Shown piece after piece: positions 32,361-41,531 of a DNA stretch of 64,000 nucleotides. The notes below the pieces were generated by a model, which ran no database searches, was not told the origin of the DNA, and was given only the letters and a program-made list of their open reading frames with translations. Source of the DNA: CAZAZQ01 sp964489705 (GTDB lineage: Bacteria; Zixibacteria; MSB-5A5; GN15; FEB-12); NCBI GenBank assembly GCA_964489705.1, contig CAZAZQ010000007.1, positions 91,207 through 155,206 of the forward strand, given 5' to 3'. A program made the position numbers and the translations under genes. Every line of letters begins with the position of its first letter. Positions within the stretch are counted from its first letter, which is position 1.

Positions 32361-34751
32361 TTACTTAGTGTGCGATGTTTTTTTCTTCTTTGCCTTAGGT
32401 CGTTTTCCCGATAGGTTCAAGGCAAAAGTGACCGCTTCCAGGGCGTCGGAGAAAAATTTGAGCTTGATGCTCTTTTTGATTTCCGCCGGCAACTCGAGCG
32501 TATCTTTACGGTTCTCTTCGGGGAGGATCACGGTATCAATACCGGCGCGGTAAGCGGCGAGCAGTTTTTCCTTCAAGCCGCCGATGGGAAGAATCAACCC
32601 GCGCAAGGTAATCTCTCCGGTCATCGCCAAGCGAGGGCGTACCGGTTTGTCGGTCAGCAACGACGCCAAAGCAACCACCATGGTAATACCTGCCGATGGT
32701 CCGTCTTTCGGCGTTGCTCCCGAAGGAACGTGAATGTGAATTTCCCGATTCTCGAATGTCTCAGGCGAGATCCCCAAGGCATCGCAGTTGGAGCGGATGA
32801 ACGAGAGCGCCGCTTGAGCGGATTCTTTCATTACTTCACCAAGGTGTCCCGTCAGGATGAGATCCTTTTTCCCTACCATGGAGGTCGCTTCGATGAAGAG
32901 GAGTTCTCCTCCGGCAGCGGTGTAGGCAAGCCCCGGTACAACCCCGACTTGTCCCGCGCGGCTGAGAGCTTCCCGCACAAACTTTTTGGGACCAAGCAGC
33001 TTTTCCACTCCTTTGGCGTCGACAACCAGCTTTTTCTTGTTGCCGGTAGCGACTCGACGAGCGGCTTTGCGGGCGATGGAGGCGATTTCCCGCTCCAGAT
33101 TCCGCAGCCCGGCTTCTCGAGTGTAGCCGTCGATGATGGCTTTGATAGCCGAGTCTTGCAAGACCAGATACTTTTCTGACAAGCCGTGATTTTCAAGTTG
33201 TTTGGGAATGAGATGCCGCTTGGCGATGGCGAGTTTTTCCAAATCGGTGTAGCCGGGAATTGGGATAACCTCCATACGGTCGCGCAGAACCGGCGGAATA
33301 GGTTCGAGCCAGTTGGCGGTGGTGATAAACATCACCTTCGACAGGTCAAACGGTATCTCCATGTAATGGTCGGAGAAGGAATCGTTCTGTTCCGGATCGA
33401 GCACTTCCAACAACGCCGACGAGGGATCGCCGCGGAAATCGGCGCCCAACTTATCGATTTCATCCAGCATAATAACCGGATTGTTGGAGCCGCAACGTTT
33501 GAGGGACTGAATCACCCGCCCCGGCATGGCTCCAATGTATGTCCGGCGATGCCCGCGGATTTCAGCTTCATCCCGCATCCCGCCCAGCGAGACCCGAGCG
33601 AATTCCCGACCCATGGCACGAGCGATGGATTTTCCCAAAGACGTTTTCCCTACCCCGGGAGGTCCGACGAAGCAGAGAATAGGGCCCTTGATATCGGATT
33701 TGAGCTTGCGCACCGCCAGGTATTCCAAAATACGATCTTTTACTTTTTCCAAATCGTAATGGTCTTCATCGAGAATCTTTTTTGCCTTTTTCAGGTCAAG
33801 CTTGTCGGTCGTGGATTTACTCCACGGCAAAGAAACCAGCCAATCCAGGTATGTCCGTGAAACGGTGTACTCCGCCGAGGAGGGGTTCATGTGCGACAGC
33901 CGGTCTAGTTCTTTACGCGCCGCCTGCTCGGCGTATTCGGGCATTTTTGCTTCGGCGATTTTCTTTTCGAACTCTTCCAGTTCCGAGGTTTCGTCGGCGT
34001 CTCCCAGCTCCCGCTTGATGGCTTTCATTTGCTCGCGGAGGATGTAGTCGCGCTGGGACTTGCCGAGCTCGTTGGCGGCTTGGGCTTGTATTTTTTGCGA
34101 CAGTTGCAACACCTCAACCTCTTTGTTGAGGGCGAGGAAGAGTTTGTTCATGCGCTTGAGGACGTCCCGCTCTTCCAACAGCTCCTGCTTTTGCTCGATG
34201 GAGATATTGATGTTGGATGCGACAAAGTCGGCTAATTTCGACGGGGTGTCTTGATTGATGGCGGAAACATGAAACTCTTCGGTCAAATACGGCGCCAGCT
34301 CCGCCAGTTTTTTCACCTGCTCGAGGACGTTACGCTCCAGCGCTTCGAGCTTGACGGTTTCTTTGACGATGTCTTCAATCTCTTCCACTTCCGCCATCAA
34401 CGCCGGGGCATCGGAAATGATGCGTTTGATGCGGATGCGTGCCAGCCCTTGAATCAAGAACCGCACCGTCCCGTCAGGGAAACGCAGCATTTTCAGGATG
34501 TTCCCCGAGCAGCCGACTTGATAGAGGTCGTCCGGCGTGGGATTGTTTTGCTTCGGATCCTTTTGCAAAAACAAACCGATGCGTGAACCTCGCATGAGGG
34601 CGTCGTCAACCAACCGCGTTTGCTCGATGTCTTGTATCATCAAAGGAACGACGAGGTAGGGAAATACAATCGTCCCTTTCAGCGGAAGGATAGGAAGAAT
34701 CTGAACCTTGGTCTTCTCGTCTTTTTTCGTTTCGTCTATGACATTCACCAC
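32361..34751 (-). CDS. lon: ATP-dependent protease Lon
   Basis: A 796-residue cytoplasmic AAA+ protease (family S16) that degrades misfolded and regulatory proteins. It has the N-terminal LON domain (about 15-220), a coiled-coil linker, an AAA+ module with Walker A GPPGVGKTS at 363-371 and Walker B VIMLDEID at 426-433, and a protease domain with the catalytic dyad Ser686 (in PKDGPSAGI) and Lys729 (in GGLKEKL). Length is normal for bacterial LonA. The likely start is GTG at 34751, with a second GTG next to it and GGTGA seven bases upstream. The C-terminus is Lys-rich (KRPKAKKKKTSHTK). The downstream neighbour is the NAD(P)HX repair gene. Confidence 0.97.
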   Translation of the reverse strand: MVNVIDETKKDEKTKVQILPILPLKGTIVFPYLVVPLMIQDIEQTRLVDDALMRGSRIGLFLQKDPKQNNPTPDDLYQVGCSGNILKMLRFPDGTVRFLIQGLARIRIKRIISDAPALMAEVEEIEDIVKETVKLEALERNVLEQVKKLAELAPYLTEEFHVSAINQDTPSKLADFVASNINISIEQKQELLEERDVLKRMNKLFLALNKEVEVLQLSQKIQAQAANELGKSQRDYILREQMKAIKRELGDADETSELEEFEKKIAEAKMPEYAEQAARKELDRLSHMNPSSAEYTVSRTYLDWLVSLPWSKSTTDKLDLKKAKKILDEDHYDLEKVKDRILEYLAVRKLKSDIKGPILCFVGPPGVGKTSLGKSIARAMGREFARVSLGGMRDEAEIRGHRRTYIGAMPGRVIQSLKRCGSNNPVIMLDEIDKLGADFRGDPSSALLEVLDPEQNDSFSDHYMEIPFDLSKVMFITTANWLEPIPPVLRDRMEVIPIPGYTDLEKLAIAKRHLIPKQLENHGLSEKYLVLQDSAIKAIIDGYTREAGLRNLEREIASIARKAARRVATGNKKKLVVDAKGVEKLLGPKKFVREALSRAGQVGVVPGLAYTAAGGELLFIEATSMVGKKDLILTGHLGEVMKESAQAALSFIRSNCDALGISPETFENREIHIHVPSGATPKDGPSAGITMVVALASLLTDKPVRPRLAMTGEITLRGLILPIGGLKEKLLAAYRAGIDTVILPEENRKDTLELPAEIKKSIKLKFFSDALEAVTFALNLSGKRPKAKKKKTSHTK

Positions 34752-34869
34752 GTTTTTATCACCGTTGTTTGAGAGTGTGAGTAAACTTCTTTCTCCATCT
34801 ATCTATCGGCATTGGGTATCATCTTTTGAACAAGCAAGACGGACAAAGAGTTCGACAAATCTTTCCTAG

Positions 34870-35922
34870 TTAGACATTGAAACGAAAGAGTATGACATCC
34901 CCGTCCTGCACGACATAATCTTTCCCTTCCAATCGGATTTTTCCCGCTGCTTTCAAGGCGGCGTGGGTTTGATAGGTGACGTAGTCATCGTAGGCGACGG
35001 TTTCCGCTCGAATAAAGCCGCGTTCGATATCACTGTGTACCATTCCCGCCGCTTTGCGCGCCACAGTACCGCGTTTGATAGGCCAGGCGCGGACCTCGTT
35101 GTCTCCGATAGTGAAAAACGAAATCAAGCCGAGCAAACAGAATGATTTTTGAATCACGAGGTCTACGGCGGGGGTGGCAATATGCAGCTCTTCCAGAAAG
35201 GCTCGCCGCTCTTCCGGATCGAGGGAAATAAGTTCCATTTCGATTTTACCGCAGAGAATCGCCAACTCCCGTTTGGCGGGAGTGATAATCTGTTCATGTT
35301 CTTTGAAAATCTCCTCGCTTTTCTCCAGGTCGTCTTCGGCGATGTTGAGCACAATCAAGAGCGGCTTCTGGGAGATGAACATATACCCGCGCAACAGCTT
35401 GAGGTCATCTTCTGAGAGGTCGAGATCGATGAGAGGTTTTTCCTGTTCCAGTAATTCCAAAGCATGTTTGAGCAGTTCCAGCTCCCGCACTTCGGAGGTG
35501 TCACCGGTCAATTTGATTTTTCGTGATTTCTTGCTGATGTTGTTTTCAATCAGCACCTGATCGGCAAGAATCATCTCGTCGATGAGATCTTGAATATCTC
35601 GAGCTGGTTGAGCCTTGTCCGAGAAAGCGTCGATGACGACGATAAGAGCGTCGGCTTGGCGCAAATCGGGACTGAGGGAGAAGTCGGTCGCCTCTTTCCC
35701 CTTACCGGTAAAGCCGGGGGAATCGAGAAATTCGATTTCCGCATGAGTCACCTTGGGCGGTTTGACCAACTCCGCCAGCCTGTCGAGACGCGGGTCGGGA
35801 ACCTTGATAATCGCTTTGTGCGCCACTTGGCTGAAATCTCCGACCGTTTCCTGCCTGCCCGCGGCAGCGTTGAAGACCGTCGTTTTCCCGGCTTGTGGTT
35901 TTCCGATAATGCCTAATTTCAT
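34870..35922 (-). CDS. ychF: YchF/Obg-like GTPase, divergent
   Basis: A 350-residue P-loop NTPase of the YchF family (usual length about 363). The P-loop is GKPQAGKTT at residues 7-15, a departure from the common GxPNVGKST. The G3 region reads DSPGFTGKGKEATDF where DxAGLVKGAS is usual. A helical insert (about 130-200) is present. The C-terminal TGS domain ends AAGKIRLEGKDYVVQDGDVI and FRFNV, which is diagnostic. I chose the ATG at 35922 because the family begins MKLGIIGKP; the upstream in-frame extension lacks homology. A weak ribosome site (TATCCCC) precedes it. YchF binds ribosomes and ATP or GTP; the altered P-loop makes nucleotide preference uncertain. Confidence 0.88.
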   Translation of the reverse strand: MKLGIIGKPQAGKTTVFNAAAGRQETVGDFSQVAHKAIIKVPDPRLDRLAELVKPPKVTHAEIEFLDSPGFTGKGKEATDFSLSPDLRQADALIVVIDAFSDKAQPARDIQDLIDEMILADQVLIENNISKKSRKIKLTGDTSEVRELELLKHALELLEQEKPLIDLDLSEDDLKLLRGYMFISQKPLLIVLNIAEDDLEKSEEIFKEHEQIITPAKRELAILCGKIEMELISLDPEERRAFLEELHIATPAVDLVIQKSFCLLGLISFFTIGDNEVRAWPIKRGTVARKAAGMVHSDIERGFIRAETVAYDDYVTYQTHAALKAAGKIRLEGKDYVVQDGDVILFRFNV

Positions 35923-35981
35923 GGGGATAATAGTAACGTATGATACACCGTGGCGCAAGGAGTATGTTCTCGACGGCATAA

Positions 35982-36017
35982 ACGGAAAACGGGCAAAGCC
36001 GACCGGCGGCTTTGCCC
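35982..36017 (-). terminator. Rho-independent terminator after the lipoprotein gene
   Basis: A perfect 11-bp stem (35991-36001 GGGCAAAGCCG with 36007-36017 CGGCTTTGCCC) around the loop ACCGG. On the minus strand it is followed by GTTTTCCGTTT. It sits between the lipoprotein stop (36044) and the ychF start, separating the two units. Confidence 0.8.
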
Positions 36018-36043
36018 GAGAGTATATCCACCCCCTTGCGTGT

Positions 36044-36685
36044 TTATTTCTCTTCGCCGGAAGCTTTCGACAGTTTCTCCGGATTAACTATCACGTAACA
36101 ATGAACCCCGTCCCAATCGGGATGAACCGAGCGATGCGCCATCGACCAGAGCCATTCTCCGCCGGGCGGGTAGAAGGTGGAATCGATGCAAAGGTGTTTT
36201 CCGTGGAATTGGGTATCGAGCGCTCCTATCTGGACGGCAAAAGCAACTTCGCTGAAGCCGTTGGGGATGCCGCTGCCGTTGACGTTATAGCTCCCGATGC
36301 CGAGGGTATCGGCGCCGGAGCCGTCGACGTTTACCGGAGTGAAGAACATATCCTGGTCTATCATTTCTTTCGTAATGGCGCCCGGATTGATGCCGATGAC
36401 GGTATCCCACGTAACGCTGTCGGGGGAGTAGATGGTAAAGCCATGCGAATAGGCGACAATCGGTTCACCGGTATTGTTCGTCAAACGAATGTAGAAAGTG
36501 ATTTGCTCTCCCGTTTTGAGACTATCGGACGCATAAAGCCCGTCGATGTGGTCAAGCGTCATTTGCGTTCCCTTGATAGCGGGGGCGGCTTCTTGTTCTT
36601 TCGGCGGAGTTTGAGCCTTTTCGGCTTTCTTGCCGCATCCGACCACTAATGCTCCGCACATGAGAGCGATAAGTAATTTTCTCAT
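36044..36685 (-). CDS. Predicted lipoprotein of unknown function
   Basis: A 213-residue lipoprotein. The signal peptide KLLIALMCGALVVGC gives a lipobox with the lipidated Cys at 17, followed by a charged linker (GKKAEKAQTPPKEQEAAPA). The body is a beta-rich domain: FYIRLTNNTGEPIVAYSHG and FTIYSPDSVTWDTVIG look like an Ig-like or DUF4426-like sandwich, and WSMAHRSVHPDWDGVHCYV is a conserved-looking end. I do not recognise the family. It lies between aldehyde dehydrogenase (upstream, same strand, 110-base gap) and a terminator. It probably faces the periplasm. Confidence 0.75.
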   Translation of the reverse strand: MRKLLIALMCGALVVGCGKKAEKAQTPPKEQEAAPAIKGTQMTLDHIDGLYASDSLKTGEQITFYIRLTNNTGEPIVAYSHGFTIYSPDSVTWDTVIGINPGAITKEMIDQDMFFTPVNVDGSGADTLGIGSYNVNGSGIPNGFSEVAFAVQIGALDTQFHGKHLCIDSTFYPPGGEWLWSMAHRSVHPDWDGVHCYVIVNPEKLSKASGEEK

Positions 36686-36795
36686 CCTAAGGTTTCCTCC
36701 ATGAATCTTTCTTACTTGTTCTCGATGATTGTCATTGCATACTACAAGAGAGAATCTTTTTTGTCAATGTCGTTCCCGATTCTTTTTCGATTTGT

Positions 36796-38220
36796 TTACT
36801 TCAAATTCATGCTCAAAAACTTCACATCCGTCATGTCTTCTATCGCATACCGGATACCTTCCCGTCCCGTTCCGGAGAGCTTCATCCCGCCGTACGGTTG
36901 GTGGTCGGCTCGGTAGGTCGGAACATCGTTGATAACCACGCCGCCGCATTCGATATGTTTGAAAGCATAGAAGATATCCTTGATTCGTTGAGTGAAGATA
37001 CCGGCTTGGAGTCCGTAGTGAGAATTATTGATTTCCGCTACCACTTTCTTGAAGTCCTTATACGGAAACAGCACGGCTAACGGGGCGAAGGCTTCTTTGG
37101 AACATACATCCATAGAGGGTTTGACGTTGCCCAGCAAGGTCGGTTCCAACGTCTGCCCGCGGACTTTTCCCCCGGCTAAGATTTTCGCACCGCCTTTTAC
37201 CGCATCTTTAATAAGGTTGACGGTGTTTTCCAGCGCCTGCCGGTCGACCATCGTGCCCAAATCAGTGGTCGGGTCGAGGGGATCGCCGATTTTGATTTTC
37301 TTCATTTTGGTCTTGAAAAGCCGGACGAATCGGTCGTAGATATTTTCATGGACATATATCCGCTGGACGGAAATACACGACTGCCCCGCCACGGCAAACG
37401 CTCCCAGCAGGATTCGCTCGGCGGCGAAATCGATATCGGCGTCGTCCGCCACCGCCACCCCGGCGTTGCCGCCCAGCTCCAACACGACTTCTTTGCGCCC
37501 GCAATGGCTTTTAATCCACCAGCCAATTTCGGAAGAGCCGGTAAAGGTAATCAGCTTGACCCGCTCGTCTTTCAGCAGCGGCGCGGCATTTGCCGCCGAG
37601 CCGGGAAGGATGGAAACCGCTCCCTTGGGATGGTCGGTTTTGTCGATCAACTCTGCCAGCAGAAGGGCGCTGAGCGGAGTTTTCGACGCCGGTTTCAGCA
37701 CGATGGTGTTTCCGGACGCAATTGCCGGCGCCACTTTGTGGGCTACTAAATTGAGAGGGAAGTTGAACGGTGAAATCCCGGCGATAACTCCTTTGGGGAA
37801 GCGGCGCACGATACCGAGGCGTTCTTCCGCTCCGGGAGTCCAATCCAAGTCGATAAGTTCTCCCCCGATGCGCTTGGCTTCTTCGGCGGCGGTTCGGAAG
37901 ACGCTGATTGCCCGACGGACTTCGCCGTAGCAATCTTTCAAGGCTTTTCCCAATTCCAGCGCCATGGTTCTGGCAAACGTGTCAATCCGTTTTTCCAGCC
38001 CTAATGCCACCGCCAAGCAGGTTTGCTCTCGTTTATAGGCGGGGAGTTCCCGGGTAAGGGGGAAGGTCTTTTCGGCGATATCAATGGCGTTTGTGTAATC
38101 TTCTTTGGATGCTGCGGAAACTTCAGCGACCACCGAGTTGTCGTACGGGTAGATAACCGTAATTTTCTCCTTACGGCTTACCCACTTGCCGCCCAGATAC
38201 ATTTTATATTTTTTCACCAT
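36796..38220 (-). CDS. Aldehyde dehydrogenase (NAD(P)+)
   Basis: A 474-residue enzyme of the ALDH superfamily that oxidises an aldehyde to an acid. Catalytic Cys282 (GQSCISVQRI), general base Glu248 (LELGGN), Asn153 (SPFNFPLN) and cofactor Lys176 (VLKPAS) are all present. CISVQRIYV and TDLGTMVDR resemble lactaldehyde, phosphonoacetaldehyde and non-phosphorylating glyceraldehyde-3-phosphate dehydrogenases, so the substrate is not settled. The start at 38220 has GGAG seven bases upstream; an earlier in-frame ATG gives a non-homologous 7-residue extension. It is divergent from the pilin genes. Confidence 0.93.
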   Translation of the reverse strand: MVKKYKMYLGGKWVSRKEKITVIYPYDNSVVAEVSAASKEDYTNAIDIAEKTFPLTRELPAYKREQTCLAVALGLEKRIDTFARTMALELGKALKDCYGEVRRAISVFRTAAEEAKRIGGELIDLDWTPGAEERLGIVRRFPKGVIAGISPFNFPLNLVAHKVAPAIASGNTIVLKPASKTPLSALLLAELIDKTDHPKGAVSILPGSAANAAPLLKDERVKLITFTGSSEIGWWIKSHCGRKEVVLELGGNAGVAVADDADIDFAAERILLGAFAVAGQSCISVQRIYVHENIYDRFVRLFKTKMKKIKIGDPLDPTTDLGTMVDRQALENTVNLIKDAVKGGAKILAGGKVRGQTLEPTLLGNVKPSMDVCSKEAFAPLAVLFPYKDFKKVVAEINNSHYGLQAGIFTQRIKDIFYAFKHIECGGVVINDVPTYRADHQPYGGMKLSGTGREGIRYAIEDMTDVKFLSMNLK

Positions 38221-38591
38221 GATATAACTCCAGTCATGCAAATCCCATATTTATGAGACTACAGTATAAGCGGAGGCAGAGGTTCGTTCAAGCGAAATAA
38301 CGCCTTTCCGGCGGTTGGAGCATGGCGGATAAGAGCAAGGACGGCAGGACGATTGCCCGATACTGGTATGGGGAAGAGCCAATATGTTATTGGCAGGTGG
38401 ATACTTTCGGCGCTGTTTTTTTGTCGGGCGTTTTGTAGTTTGAGCGTTCACCTTCCCTGAGCCGGAATAGTTTCGGGCTCTTTATCCGCTGGCTCCCAAT
38501 AACTTATCGATTGTTCCCGGCGGACGTTTCAGTTTCTCTCTCCAACTGGCACAAGATTTACACAACATTCGGCAAACAAAGGATAGCAGGT
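38221..38591. other. 371-base divergent intergenic region
   Basis: This separates the aldehyde dehydrogenase (minus) from the pilin cassette (plus). An imperfect hairpin (38459-38467 with 38472-38480, one mismatch) with no gene upstream of it lies about 110 bases before the first pilin start, and could sit in the leader of that mRNA. No clear promoter box is seen. Confidence 0.5.
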
Positions 38592-38957
38592 ATGAAGAAT
38601 AAAGTGATATCAAATCAGTCCGGTTTAACCTTGCTTGAGGTTATGATTGCAATGGTCATCATGAGCATCTCGTTACTTCTCTTGCTCAATATGGCGATGG
38701 TGGCGTTGGATGGCAACGATTGGTCGAACAAAACGACCTTAGCCACCCAGTTGATGCAGGAGAAGTTGGAGCAGCTCAGAAACACCACCATTCCGACCAG
38801 TGGGGAAGATACCACCGCCGGGTTTGTTCGAACGTGGACGGTGAGTACCGCTGGCGGTCATCTTCGCAAGGTAAACATCAATGTGACGTGGGAAGACGTC
38901 CGGGCAATGACGAAAATGGATTCCATGACAGCGTTCATTAAAACCGATTCGGTGTAG
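38592..38957 (+). CDS. PilV-like minor pilin (type IV prepilin)
   Basis: A 121-residue prepilin-like protein. The cleavage site is after Gly11 (SG/LTLLEVMIA) with Glu at mature position 5, followed by a hydrophobic helix (LTLLEVMIAMVIMSISLLLL). The C-terminal part is short and beta-rich (TWTVSTAGGHLRKVNINVTW), as in PilV/PilI-type minor pilins. I chose the ATG at 38592 (AGCAGG just before) because the longer frame would put 27 residues before the normal leader. It is the first of three genes that make the tip or priming complex of a type IV pilus or type II pseudopilus. Confidence 0.88.
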   Translation: MKNKVISNQSGLTLLEVMIAMVIMSISLLLLLNMAMVALDGNDWSNKTTLATQLMQEKLEQLRNTTIPTSGEDTTAGFVRTWTVSTAGGHLRKVNINVTWEDVRAMTKMDSMTAFIKTDSV

Positions 38958-38965
38958 GTGATATT

Positions 38966-39808
38966 ATGAAAAAGCTACTGACAAAAATACGAAGCAGGCA
39001 AGGGACATCTTTTTTGGAAGTGATGATCGCCTTGTTGATAATGGGGGTCGTGACAACGTCGATTTTCAAGCTGTACGTGACCCAGCATAAGAATTACATC
39101 ATTCAGGACGACATCACCTCGATTCAGCAGAACGCTCGCGCCAGCATTGACGAGTTGGCTCGACACATTCGGATGGCAGGGTACAATCTGCCGTTGGGAG
39201 TGGCGCCGATTATCGCCTACAATACCGATCCTGATACCTTGATCGTGCAGTATCGCACCGACTCCTGCCAAACGAGCCTGACGGCGAATATGGCGTCGAG
39301 TGCCTCGCTCATTCACTGTGATTCGGGGTTAAGCTGTTTTTCCGACAGCCAATGGGTATATATCTTCGAGCCGGATTCCGGCGGAGGGGAGTGGTTCGAA
39401 ATCAATCATGTTGATGTTGCCGCACAAACCATTTCGCATACGAGTTCACTTTCCAAACCCTACACTCAAGATGCCGTGGTTATTTCGATGGAGCAAGTCA
39501 AGTTCTTTTTGGATACCACAACCAATCCTTCCACTCCCTGCCTGATGATTCAATTGCCGGGGCAATCACCGCAGGTCTATGCAGAAAACATCAGCGATTT
39601 GCAGTTCCGTTATGAGATGAAAAACGGAATGGTCATCGATACCCCTTCGGTGGTTGCAGATGTCCGGGCGGTAAATATCTCGGTGACGGGACGGTCCGCA
39701 ATGCCGGACCCTGACTTGGCGGACAACGAGTCTCCGACCGATGAAGACAGCCTTTATCGGCAAAGAGACTTTTCGACCACTGTCTATTTACGAAATGTAG
39801 GCATATAG
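38966..39808 (+). CDS. PilW-like minor pilin (type IV prepilin)
   Basis: A 280-residue prepilin. The leader is KKLLTKIRSRQG, cleavage lies between Gly13 and Thr14, Glu is at mature position 5 (TSFLEVMIAL), and a hydrophobic helix follows. The large globular part (HIRMAGYNLPLG, then a long beta-rich domain with CSDSQ and WVYIFEPDSGG segments) fits the PilW class: HIRMAGYN is the usual start. It begins eight bases after the PilV-like gene and ends ten before the PilX-like gene, so they form one operon. Involved in pilus priming, inferred from family. Confidence 0.88.
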   Translation: MKKLLTKIRSRQGTSFLEVMIALLIMGVVTTSIFKLYVTQHKNYIIQDDITSIQQNARASIDELARHIRMAGYNLPLGVAPIIAYNTDPDTLIVQYRTDSCQTSLTANMASSASLIHCDSGLSCFSDSQWVYIFEPDSGGGEWFEINHVDVAAQTISHTSSLSKPYTQDAVVISMEQVKFFLDTTTNPSTPCLMIQLPGQSPQVYAENISDLQFRYEMKNGMVIDTPSVVADVRAVNISVTGRSAMPDPDLADNESPTDEDSLYRQRDFSTTVYLRNVGI

Positions 39809-39818
39809 GAGCTCTATT

Positions 39819-41459
39819 ATGAAAAAACGCTATATCATAACTTCCGAACGCGGGATGGCGACGTTAATCGCTCTCATTATGGTGGCGATGTTGACGTTGC
39901 TCGGATTGGCGGCATTGCAGACTTCCGATGATGAAGTGACCATTACCGGTAATGAGCTGCAGGAGGTCCGCGCCTTTTACGCTGCCGAAGCGGGCTTGGA
40001 AAAAGCCGCCGCCGCTTTGCAGACGGAATACGATTCGACCGGTGTTCCACCGACAGTAATGCCGTCCGGGACGGATACGGTCAATATGTGCTTGGTCACG
40101 TATACGACCACTGACAACGGGGCGGCCGTACAGAAAGAGCTGACGACGGGGAATCTGGCGGGGTTGCACGCTTTGGTAAAATCATTTACCATCACCTCTA
40201 CCGCTACCAGCCCCATCGATAACGTTTCTGTTCAACTCACCCAGACCTTTGAAGCGGCGCTGGTGCCGATTTTTCAGTTTGCCGTTTTTTACGGAAATGA
40301 TTTGGAGATTGCTCCCGGTCCCTCGATGACTCTCTTGGGGCGCGTGCACTCCAACGGGAATATGTGGATTCAGTCTGGGAACAGCTTAAGGATGGACAGC
40401 TATGTGACGGCTTCGGGTCATATCTATCACGGTCGGAAAGGCGCCGGAACCGTGTCACAGGGGGATGTGCTTATCAAGGACGCCAACGGAAATTACCATA
40501 ACATGAAAGGCGATTTCGGGTGGCTGGATTCTATGCGGCCGTTTTGGTATGACAGTTCCGTAGCGTGGTGGCAGGGGCGAGTGCAAGACTCGACTCACGG
40601 GCAAGGACCCTTGAACCTGCCGTTATCAAGCACGGCCAGCGGCGATCCCCATAAAGTCATCGAGCGGGAAACCGGCAATCCCGATTCGTATGAATCGAAA
40701 GCGACCCTTAAGTTTATCGATCGTCAAGCCTTTGTGAAAATTGGAGGCGCATGGGTGGATGTAACTGCGGATATGATTTCGAAAGGGATAATCTCATTCA
40801 ACGACGATAAATTTTACGACGGTCGGGAAGGCAAGTACGTCGACTGCATGGAACTTGATGTTGAGGAGCTCTACGATGAAGGGTATGCTCCTTCCAACGG
40901 TGTAATATACTACTCGGATCATACCTCTGATTTCCCCGCGTTACGGGTCCGCAATGCGGAGGAACTCGGGAGCGGTTTGACCATCGCCTGTGAAAACCCC
41001 GTTTACACGTTGGGGAATTTCAACTCCGTCAATAAGAAACCGGCGGCGATTATGGCGGATGCGGTGAACTTCCTCTCGGCTAACTGGGACGACAGCAAGA
41101 GCGCTCTCTCGGTCAGCAATCGCGTCGCCTGTAACACCACTGTCAATGTGTCCTACCTGACGGGGAATGTCGAGACCACGCCGTGGCACTACAACGGCGG
41201 TTTCGAAAACCTCCCCCGCTTCCTCGAAAAATGGTCAGGCAAAACCTTTACCTGGCGCGGCTCGGCGGTCTGTTTGTGGAACTCGACTCAGGCAACGGGA
41301 AACTGGAGCTATGGTTCCTACTACACGGCGCCGTATCGGAATTGGCTTTACGACACCGACTTGAACGATCCGAACAAACTCCCGCCGGAAACCCCGGTTG
41401 TCCGGGTGTTCCAGCGAACCGGCTGGCAACAGCAATATGTCGGCTATGACGATGATTGA
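39819..41459 (+). CDS. PilX-like pilus assembly protein, large
   Basis: A 546-residue protein. The N-terminus (ERGMATLIALIMVAMLTLLG) and EVRAFYAAEAGLEKA are the PilX N-terminal signature. After Gly12 the mature +5 residue is Ile rather than Glu, as in PilX and GspK-type proteins that cap the helix bundle. The remainder (120-546) is a long beta-rich passenger domain with LLGRVHSNGNMWIQSGN and HIYHGRKGAG, as found in DUF4900-type proteins. It ends the three-gene operon and is followed by a terminator. It may form the pilus tip with the two smaller proteins. Confidence 0.82.
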   Translation: MKKRYIITSERGMATLIALIMVAMLTLLGLAALQTSDDEVTITGNELQEVRAFYAAEAGLEKAAAALQTEYDSTGVPPTVMPSGTDTVNMCLVTYTTTDNGAAVQKELTTGNLAGLHALVKSFTITSTATSPIDNVSVQLTQTFEAALVPIFQFAVFYGNDLEIAPGPSMTLLGRVHSNGNMWIQSGNSLRMDSYVTASGHIYHGRKGAGTVSQGDVLIKDANGNYHNMKGDFGWLDSMRPFWYDSSVAWWQGRVQDSTHGQGPLNLPLSSTASGDPHKVIERETGNPDSYESKATLKFIDRQAFVKIGGAWVDVTADMISKGIISFNDDKFYDGREGKYVDCMELDVEELYDEGYAPSNGVIYYSDHTSDFPALRVRNAEELGSGLTIACENPVYTLGNFNSVNKKPAAIMADAVNFLSANWDDSKSALSVSNRVACNTTVNVSYLTGNVETTPWHYNGGFENLPRFLEKWSGKTFTWRGSAVCLWNSTQATGNWSYGSYYTAPYRNWLYDTDLNDPNKLPPETPVVRVFQRTGWQQQYVGYDDD

Positions 41460-41489
41460 TATGTACCCCTGAGATTATGACAGCACCTT

Positions 41490-41522
41490 TGCCCGCTTCC
41501 GGACGGAAGCGGGCATTTTTTT
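41490..41522 (+). terminator. Rho-independent terminator of the pilin operon
   Basis: A 12-bp perfect stem (TGCCCGCTTCCG with CGGAAGCGGGCA, 41490-41501 and 41504-41515) around GA, followed by seven T at 41516-41522. It lies 30 bases after the PilX-like gene, between convergent genes. The other strand has no T-run, so it works mainly for the plus strand. Confidence 0.92.
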
Positions 41523-41531
41523 AGGAGAATT

